Shown here: piece after piece, positions 58,501 to 64,000 of the stretch | Layout: each line of letters begins with the position of its first letter | Numbering within the stretch: position 1 is the stretch's first letter | Source: Verrucomicrobiaceae bacterium | Lineage (GTDB): Bacteria > Verrucomicrobiota > Verrucomicrobiia > Verrucomicrobiales > Verrucomicrobiaceae | Direction: 5' to 3' | Length of the DNA: 64,000 nt | Assembly: GCA_019694165.1 (NCBI GenBank) | Contig: JAIBCL010000024.1 | Coordinates: 28,131 to 92,130, forward strand | Made by a program: the position numbers and the translations under genes | Notes under the pieces: model-generated | What the model was told of the DNA's origin: nothing | The model's input: only the letters and a program-made list of their open reading frames with translations | Database searches by the model: none

Positions 58501-60662
58501 CCACGACCACCCAGCACGGCGGCACCAATCTGGACGAGGGACTCGCCGGTATGAGAGTGGATCCAAACGGCGACGTGCTCATCTCAACCGGCGCGGAAGT
58601 GGATGCAGGCGCGTCGCTCAAGCGCGCACGCACTTTTACCACGAAGCTCGCCAGCGCCACCGGCCAGTTTGCCTGGGATCGCAGCATCGATCACGACACC
58701 TACTTTTCCGCCCAGGTGCCATACACGCCTTATGTCCAGGGTGCGATCGACGTCGATGCGGCTGGGAACGTTCTCCTGGCCTCATCGGCAAGCGATTATC
58801 ACATCGACAACCACCTCGTGCGGACTTTCTTGGTCACGACGAAGTACTCTCCGGGCGGTGACACTGTGTGGCAGCAGGACATGCGCAACATCAGTCCCGA
58901 TCTCTTCCAGCTCCACGGCGTCGATGGCAGCGGGAACTTCTTCCTGAACAAAAAATATGCCGCGAACACCGGGCTGCCCGTTTGGACGGACGGTCAGTTG
59001 GACAACGCGCACATGCACGCCGTGAATGCCTCCGGCCAGGTGGCCTTCGTCACGCACACTTATCAAGGCGCGACCGTGACCCGTTTGAGCGCGGCGGGCA
59101 CGATCGACTGGACTTCGACATTCGACGAACTGCCGGACTCGGTGCCCTACGGCAGCAATTACGAGTACGCCACGGGCGTCGCCATCGACGCGCAGGGCAA
59201 CGTATTCGTCCTCGGCAGCCAGTGGCGCATCCCGCAGGGCGCGCGTGTGTTTCTCGCCAAATTCAGTTCGGCGGGCGGTCAGATGGCATGGTTGAGCCAT
59301 TATCAAAGTCCGGACGGGACCGGCACCTATTACCCGGCATACCAGTACTTCACCGGCGATTTCTCAAACCATCTGAAGCTCGATTCATTCGGCAATCCCG
59401 TGATCTCTCTGAACACTTACGTCGGTCGCGTCGCCGGCTACAATGGCTGGAGCTACAGCCCGATCTTTTTCTGGGGCCTGCAAAAGTATTCAGCCAACAG
59501 CGGATCACGCGTGTGGGACCACCGTGGCGATGGAGAAACTTCGTTTACCGAGAGCAGCTTTGCCGCCGGAGGCTCGGGCAAGGTGGCTTTCATCAAAGCC
59601 TATCCGCAGGTCGAGGTCATGCTTTTCAACGATCTGCAAAACACACCGCCCTCCGTTTCGCTCGTGCATTCCACCGTCACGGTGGATGAAGGGCAGCCTG
59701 CGACAAATGCCGGCACATTCATCGACCCAGACTTCGCTGACACCGTCACTCTTACCGCGACGAAAGATTCCGCCGGCCTCATCCCCATTGGCAGCATCAC
59801 CGTCAATCAGACTGCCAGCACTTGGGAGTGGTCGCTGGCGACCCAGGATGGCCCCGATCAAAGCGGCACCGTCTTCATCAACGCCTCCGACGGCGTGAAC
59901 CCGCCCGTCGTAACCAGCTTCCCGCTGGTCGTGCGCAATGTCGCTCCCACATTTGTCGCCGGTGCAGACATCTCCATCCGCCCAGCCGAAGCCATCGGCT
60001 TCCAGCACATCATCACCTTCACGGATCCCGGACCTGACGTCTGGACGGCGACGGTCAATTTCGGTGCAGGCGATCAGACGGTGCCTGTCGAACAGACCAC
60101 CAAAAGTCTGACGCTCAATCACACCTTCACCAGCGCGGGCTACTATCCCGTCAGCGTCACAGTGAGCGATGGTGATCCTGGCGGCAGCACCACGCGCATC
60201 TTCACCGTAACCGTCATGCGCCACATCAGCGACTGGCGCGTGACCCACTTCAGCACTTCCGAAAACACGGGAGACGCCGCCGATGATGCCGATGCGGACA
60301 GCGACGGCATACCGAACCTCGCCGAATTTGCCTTCAATCTCGATCCGAAGAAAAGCGATGGATCAGGGCTGCCCTCGATCTCGTTTGGAAACAGCATAAC
60401 CAGCCTGCTGGGCGACTCAGAAGACTCCGGCGCGCTCGATCCAAAAGCATCCGGCAATCTCGGTGCTGGTGACCAGATGACGATCAGCTTTGCGGAGCCG
60501 CCAGCCACCACCGGCATCATCTACGGCGCGGAATACTCCACGAATCTCACGAGCTGGTCTCCGATCACCGACACCGGCTCAGGCGGCACGCACACCTTCA
60601 GCGTGCCCGTCAGCACGAACACGCGGCTCTTCATGCGGCTGAAGGTCACCACCGTCCCGTAG
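55581..60662 (+). CDS. Giant secreted S8 (subtilisin-like) protease with repeat domains
   Basis: 1693 residues. N-terminal membrane signal (FLIVCGVLLCAALLVLS), a Pro/Ala-rich linker, then a subtilase domain: His332 (RHATHVAATLAG) and Ser586 (DGTSMATPNACG). The Asp of the triad is replaced by Glu295 in GMWEAGG. A P-domain-like region follows (LRVTLCWTDPPSAND), then an ASH-like beta domain, an SBBP-type propeller, a PKD-like domain (GYYPVSVTVSDGDPGGST) and a terminal beta-rich domain. It probably degrades extracellular proteins if still active. It follows the PEP-CTERM gene and shares the upstream motif. Confidence 0.85.
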   Translation: MNAPHTDQTARRNFLIVCGVLLCAALLVLSQEQRKASKQVHPEDSAPILSSLDGPPQSGGTAAVDKAERPVATPAIPSSANVAVVAPPSGAASQTSLLMSGGARGATTPPAAAAPVPAAKNSPMSPAVPALRPGGAVSPISAQFRRAATARQTTVQMAGAALVARPLVLPTVEQMRNQPASVTAAQILSQKLNMTDPATREAVGRTLKTSAELRKKAAWEKAVKLGLPTSGDKPGGGRFELQDFDENGRPLYHQTTNVNAAVTTAAHQVRLVYPGYPVDGGDMESGIPMVIGMWEAGGTPRYSHVEFDYLGGNSGSSKITQQDASLALMDRHATHVAATLAGTGGTVVDGVLGRLRGMASGAFIDAYDSTGDLGEMVLAGAVNATDRGSWTVHRLNVSNHSYGYDSGWTVDRALNSIWLGYLIFGTPSDIDQNFGRYDSDSAAVDGVVANCPYYLPFFAAGNERTDGPPAAGAVWYQFNATNPPKIYTPGRDPVADGVYKGGYDTIPHGKALGKNVMTVGAVTPAVTDRAVLNGNRVINESVMTDFSSWGPADDGRIKPDIVADGYRVLSASHEADDASALSDGTSMATPNACGSALLLQNLHVRMFGEAMSASMLKGLIIHTADDRGPPGPDYKYGWGLMNTRAAADVMNSHRQLMNSVAMTKGLATSNSRQEIPITLNGSNPLRVTLCWTDPPSANDPLGEDANPDLVNNLELEVIGPDGTTIYRPYVMPFVAARTQASLSQSATTGVNNVDNVEQVYLSLPAAGEYKVAVYTGALQNNEPQDYSLIITGDAPSPEITVEDADGNSLVDGESAVSLGSAAPDAIFSQTKSFTIGNIGPGPLTGLAVTAEGADANGFIINPPVDTSIGTGGSTTFSVTFYAEGWPPGLHVATLHVQSNDRDERPFDLQVAAVRESPVPARLWRVPVPDETWSEMVALDPGGNVIVAGVTNSSNLDPQVTKLSAASGATLWRHTTTTQHGGTNLDEGLAGMRVDPNGDVLISTGAEVDAGASLKRARTFTTKLASATGQFAWDRSIDHDTYFSAQVPYTPYVQGAIDVDAAGNVLLASSASDYHIDNHLVRTFLVTTKYSPGGDTVWQQDMRNISPDLFQLHGVDGSGNFFLNKKYAANTGLPVWTDGQLDNAHMHAVNASGQVAFVTHTYQGATVTRLSAAGTIDWTSTFDELPDSVPYGSNYEYATGVAIDAQGNVFVLGSQWRIPQGARVFLAKFSSAGGQMAWLSHYQSPDGTGTYYPAYQYFTGDFSNHLKLDSFGNPVISLNTYVGRVAGYNGWSYSPIFFWGLQKYSANSGSRVWDHRGDGETSFTESSFAAGGSGKVAFIKAYPQVEVMLFNDLQNTPPSVSLVHSTVTVDEGQPATNAGTFIDPDFADTVTLTATKDSAGLIPIGSITVNQTASTWEWSLATQDGPDQSGTVFINASDGVNPPVVTSFPLVVRNVAPTFVAGADISIRPAEAIGFQHIITFTDPGPDVWTATVNFGAGDQTVPVEQTTKSLTLNHTFTSAGYYPVSVTVSDGDPGGSTTRIFTVTVMRHISDWRVTHFSTSENTGDAADDADADSDGIPNLAEFAFNLDPKKSDGSGLPSISFGNSITSLLGDSEDSGALDPKASGNLGAGDQMTISFAEPPATTGIIYGAEYSTNLTSWSPITDTGSGGTHTFSVPVSTNTRLFMRLKVTTVP

Positions 60663-60837
60663 CGGAAGGTGCCGGCGTGCCGACCCGTCGATTCGGAGAT
60701 AGACCGGACGAGTCGTGGAGCATTCACCAGAACACTTGCGAATGCCGCCACACCATGTCGCGGAAAGTCCGGCGACCACGTTACCGGCACTCTCACTGAA
60801 AGAGGCAGAGGCCGCGCCTTGTATCCTCTGTCCAGCC

Positions 60838-63800
60838 ATGCGCACGATCACACTTCTCTCTGCCCTTTGCGTCGTTTCCGTCCTTTCCCCCGCCGCTGAA
60901 GCGGTGAAAACGAAGATCAATCTCTTCGATGTCATCAAGTCCGGCGATGTGGAATACAACGTCAACCAGGCGATGGATTTCCACGATGACCCGAAGGACA
61001 TCTGGAAACTCGAGGGGGATGAACTGCACATCAGCGGCCGCGGCTACGGTTACGTCGCCACGAAGAAGGACTACCGCGATTACCACCTCGTGATCGAGTT
61101 CAAGTGGGGCACCAAGACCTGGGGCAAGCGCGAACACGCCGCGCGCGACAATGGCATTCTGCTGCACGCTTACGGACCGCACGGAGCCTACGGCGGCACC
61201 TGGATGGCGAGCATCGAGGCGCAGATCATCGAGGGCGGTGTCGGCGACATTTTGGTGCTGTCGCCAAAGCTGCCGGACGGCAAGGAGCTGACGACGAGTG
61301 TCGTGGCGGAGTTCAGCCGGGATCGTGACAAGGAAATGATCTGGACCCCAGGTGCACCGAAGCAGCTCGTCACGAAAGGCCGCATCAACTGGCAGCATCG
61401 CGATGTGGATTGGACCGACACCAAGGGCTTCCGCGGTCGCGAGGACAAGGAGAGCCCGCCCGGCGAGTGGAACCGTCTGGAGTGCATCGCGGACGGCGAT
61501 CATCTCACCTACTTCCTCAACGGTGCGAAGGTGAACGAAGCCTTCGAGTGCAAGCCAAGCCAAGGTCGCGTGCTGCTGCAAACCGAAGGCGCGGAGATGA
61601 TCGTGCGTCGCTACGAGTTGTGGCCGCTCGGTCAGTTTGCGGAGAAGTGGAATCCCATCCAGGCCAGCGGCGGCAGCGACATCGATGTGCGCGCGGGTCA
61701 GGACAAACCGATGACCGCTGAGGCATCGCAGAAGCTCATCCAGATCGATGGTCCGTATGAAGTGCAGCTCGTCGCCAGCGAGCCGCTCATCCTTGATCCA
61801 GCGGAAATCACCTGGGACGCGAAGGGCCGCATGTATGTCGCCGAGATTCGCGACTATCCGTTCCCGAAGAATCCCAATGAACCGCCGATGTCGCGCATCC
61901 AGCAGCTCATCGACGACGATGGCGATGGCAAGATGGACCGCACCGTTGTCTTCGCGGATCACATCGACCATGTGCAGGGCTTGCTCCCGTATAACGGCGG
62001 CCTCATCGCCACCACGCGCTCGCAGGTGTTGTTCCTCAAAGACAGCGACGGCGATGGCAAGGCCGACGTGAATGAGTCGCTGATCAAAGGCTTCAATCCC
62101 CGCCACGCGCAGCTTCAGGTGAGCGCGCCGCGTTGGGGACTTGATGGCTGCGTGCATTTCAACAACGGCCTTGATGCGAAGGAGATCTATCCGGTCACGA
62201 ATCCGAAGGACGTGGTCGAAATCCCCCGCAGCAATTTCAAATGGGACCCGCGCACTGGGAAGATCACGCCCACCGGCGGTGTCGGCCAGTATGGCGGCGC
62301 GTTCGATGATTGGGGGCATCACTTCTACTGCTCGAACCGCAACCCGCTCATGTTCACCGTCATGCCTTACGAGGCGATGCTGCGCAATCCGCACGCCGGC
62401 ATCACGCAGGTGCATGAAGACATCGCGCCCGCTGGAGCCGAGACGCGCGTGTATCCGGTGAAGATCACGCACACCACCGCCGACGCTCACGCGGGCACGA
62501 ACACAGCCGCCTGCGGTCTCGGCGTGTATCGCGGCGATCTCATGCCCGAGTTGAAGAACAACGTCTTCGTCTGCGATCCCACCGGTCAGCTCGTCACGCG
62601 CTACAAGATCGAGCCGAACGGCGCTTCGCTCAAAGCCACGCGCGTGGGCAAGAATACCGATTTCTTCCGCAGCGGCGACGAATGGTGCCGCCCCGTCAAT
62701 GTCACCACCGGCCCCGACGGCGCGCTCTACATTGTCGATATGTATCGCCACTGGATTGATCACGCGCGCTTCTTCCCCGAGGAGTTCGTGAAGACGCACG
62801 ACATGCGCGAAGGCGAGAATCAGGGCCGCATCTGGCGCATCGTGCCGAAGGGAACGACGAAGCTGGTCACCAAGACACCGGGCAAATACCACGACGTTCC
62901 CGTGGTCGGTTGGGGCGACGCACCTGCCGAGCATCCCGACCGTGCAGCTTTCCTCAAAGCCCAGCAGATCACCGACGCACGCGAACTCGCGGACCTTCTC
63001 AGCAAGCATCCCGAAGATGCGTGGATGGCGAAAATGGTCGCTTCATCGGGCGTGAAGAAACTCGGCACCATCCTCAGTTCCGCAGGCGATGGCTTCTTCG
63101 GTTTATTCTCCGAAACGAAGGTCGCGACCATCCGCATGATGGTGAGCGCCGCGATGGCCGATGGCGAACCCGACGACGTGAAGGCTTTGCTTTCCCTGCT
63201 GCAAAAAGAACCCGGCAAACTCCTCTGGTGGAAACCTGCGCTGCTGCAAGGTCTCGGCAAGCTGCCGAAAGGTCACGACGATGCCGCGAAGGAAATCGCC
63301 GCGCTGCAATCCGGCATCGACGCCGTGCTCGCTGACTCGAAGTCCACGCTCGACCAAAAGCTCGCCGTGCTGCCTTTGCTCGGTCAGCGCAAATGGGACG
63401 CCGTTGCTCCCACGGTGAAGAACCTCCTCACCACCACGCAGCCCGCCGAACTCACCGCCGCCGCGCTCGCCTTGCTGCGCAAGTTCTCGATCAAGCAGAC
63501 GGAGCCCTTCATCTATGAAATCCTGCCGCACACAAGCCCGTCGTTGAAAGGCCAGCTCGTCACCGTGCTCGCGGCGGGCTCGCCGCTTGAACTGCTGAAG
63601 CGCATGGATCGCGGCGAATTGCCGAAGGCGCTCATCGATGTGGAGAAGCGCTGGGGCATGCAACGCGGCAAAGGCGAACTCGCCGAGTTGGCGAAGAAGC
63701 TCTTCGGCCAGCCCAGCGCCGACCGCGCTGCCGTGATCGCGAGCTACATGGATTCCACGAAGAAGCTCGGCGATGCCGCGAAGGGCAAGGCGGTGTTCCA

Positions 63801-64000
63801 GACCATCTGCGTGGCCTGCCATAAGATCGGCGACATCGGTCAGGACGTGGGCCCGCCGCTCGCCGACATCAAGGTGAAGCCCGTCGAAGGCCTGCTCTCC
63901 GACATCCTCGATCCCAACCGCATGTTCGAAGCCCGCTGGTGCGCGTATGAGATCGACACCAAGGACGGCAAGCAGCTCATGGGCCTCGTCACCGGCGAGA
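60838..64000 (+). CDS. PVC-type secreted dehydrogenase with DUF1080 and haem c domains (cut by window end)
   Basis: The frame is open from the ATG at 60838 to the window end, 1054 complete codons, so the C-terminus is outside. A signal peptide (TLLSALCVVSVLSPAAEA) is followed by a DUF1080-like concanavalin fold (LFDVIKSGDVEYN, GEWNRLECIADGDHLTYFLN). The large middle domain is the PVC-type membrane-bound dehydrogenase beta-propeller (EITWDAKGRMYVAEIRDYP, DGDGKMDRTVVFADHI, GPDGALYIVDMYRHWID). After a helical HEAT-like part comes a cytochrome-c-like CVACH haem site near residue 997. It likely oxidises a sugar outside the cell. An AGAGGC stretch upstream may aid translation. Confidence 0.85.
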   Translation, partial: MRTITLLSALCVVSVLSPAAEAVKTKINLFDVIKSGDVEYNVNQAMDFHDDPKDIWKLEGDELHISGRGYGYVATKKDYRDYHLVIEFKWGTKTWGKREHAARDNGILLHAYGPHGAYGGTWMASIEAQIIEGGVGDILVLSPKLPDGKELTTSVVAEFSRDRDKEMIWTPGAPKQLVTKGRINWQHRDVDWTDTKGFRGREDKESPPGEWNRLECIADGDHLTYFLNGAKVNEAFECKPSQGRVLLQTEGAEMIVRRYELWPLGQFAEKWNPIQASGGSDIDVRAGQDKPMTAEASQKLIQIDGPYEVQLVASEPLILDPAEITWDAKGRMYVAEIRDYPFPKNPNEPPMSRIQQLIDDDGDGKMDRTVVFADHIDHVQGLLPYNGGLIATTRSQVLFLKDSDGDGKADVNESLIKGFNPRHAQLQVSAPRWGLDGCVHFNNGLDAKEIYPVTNPKDVVEIPRSNFKWDPRTGKITPTGGVGQYGGAFDDWGHHFYCSNRNPLMFTVMPYEAMLRNPHAGITQVHEDIAPAGAETRVYPVKITHTTADAHAGTNTAACGLGVYRGDLMPELKNNVFVCDPTGQLVTRYKIEPNGASLKATRVGKNTDFFRSGDEWCRPVNVTTGPDGALYIVDMYRHWIDHARFFPEEFVKTHDMREGENQGRIWRIVPKGTTKLVTKTPGKYHDVPVVGWGDAPAEHPDRAAFLKAQQITDARELADLLSKHPEDAWMAKMVASSGVKKLGTILSSAGDGFFGLFSETKVATIRMMVSAAMADGEPDDVKALLSLLQKEPGKLLWWKPALLQGLGKLPKGHDDAAKEIAALQSGIDAVLADSKSTLDQKLAVLPLLGQRKWDAVAPTVKNLLTTTQPAELTAAALALLRKFSIKQTEPFIYEILPHTSPSLKGQLVTVLAAGSPLELLKRMDRGELPKALIDVEKRWGMQRGKGELAELAKKLFGQPSADRAAVIASYMDSTKKLGDAAKGKAVFQTICVACHKIGDIGQDVGPPLADIKVKPVEGLLSDILDPNRMFEARWCAYEIDTKDGKQLMGLVTGE

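Noticed and set aside
60711..60742. TTGCGAA near 60736 as a fourth bipartite motif
   Set aside because: The GAAACGA block is absent at the required 11-base distance, and the spacing of neighbouring features does not match.

Overview
The window is a GC-rich bacterial chromosome segment, dense in protein genes on both strands. No rRNA, tRNA or CRISPR array was recognised. The gene families point to the Planctomycetes-Verrucomicrobia group, most likely Verrucomicrobiota: a DUF1501 plus DUF1549/DUF1553 pair, a PVC-type secreted dehydrogenase with a haem c domain, DUF1080 proteins, a secreted sulfatase, a PEP-CTERM protein, and an ECF sigma factor beside a large Ser/Thr kinase. This assignment is an inference from family content, not from a marker gene.

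Region 1 (1-14.8 kb, mostly minus strand): the 3' end of an unknown gene, a secreted EF-hand protein, the DUF1501/DUF1549 pair, a FecR-like regulator with its ECF sigma factor, then trmD, a solute-binding lipoprotein, gatCA, small membrane or coiled-coil proteins, a polytopic permease and a PQQ-type beta-propeller.

Region 2 (14.97-25.9 kb, plus strand) is the highlight. Eleven tightly packed genes appear to encode two complete protein-tagging pathways side by side. The first half is ubiquitin-like: a RING-like protein with an FHA-like N-terminus, an E1, an E2 with HPN and a catalytic Cys, an unknown protein, a beta-grasp Ubl ending in Gly, and a JAMM peptidase. The second half is a pupylation pathway: an Mpa/ARC-type AAA+ ATPase, Dop, a 67-residue Pup ending in GGQ, and a PafA-like ligase with a TPR-like C-terminal extension. 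A small membrane protein closes the array. No 20S proteasome genes are present. The Ubl and Pup genes are each followed directly by a strong RNA hairpin, and several genes have CA-rich leaders with no clear Shine-Dalgarno.

Region 3 (26-43 kb) is mainly housekeeping: a SET-domain protein, a vWA-like membrane protein, an MsbA-like exporter, HrpA helicase, a SpoU methyltransferase, Mrp, RpoN, CoaD, Aat, an oxidoreductase, a DUF1080 protein and a secreted methyltransferase.

Region 4 (43-64 kb) holds a fused MbnP-like/di-haem protein, a very basic small protein, an 82-bp MITE-like element with 11-bp flanking repeats, a sulfatase, an aminotransferase, an McsA-like protein, and an ECF / kinase / PEP-CTERM / giant S8 protease cluster. 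Three copies of one bipartite motif lie upstream of the genes in that cluster. The window ends inside a large secreted dehydrogenase-cytochrome protein. Palindromic REPIN-like elements occur inside two coding sequences (hrpA and the kinase), keeping the frame open, and a third lies upstream of the ECF gene.
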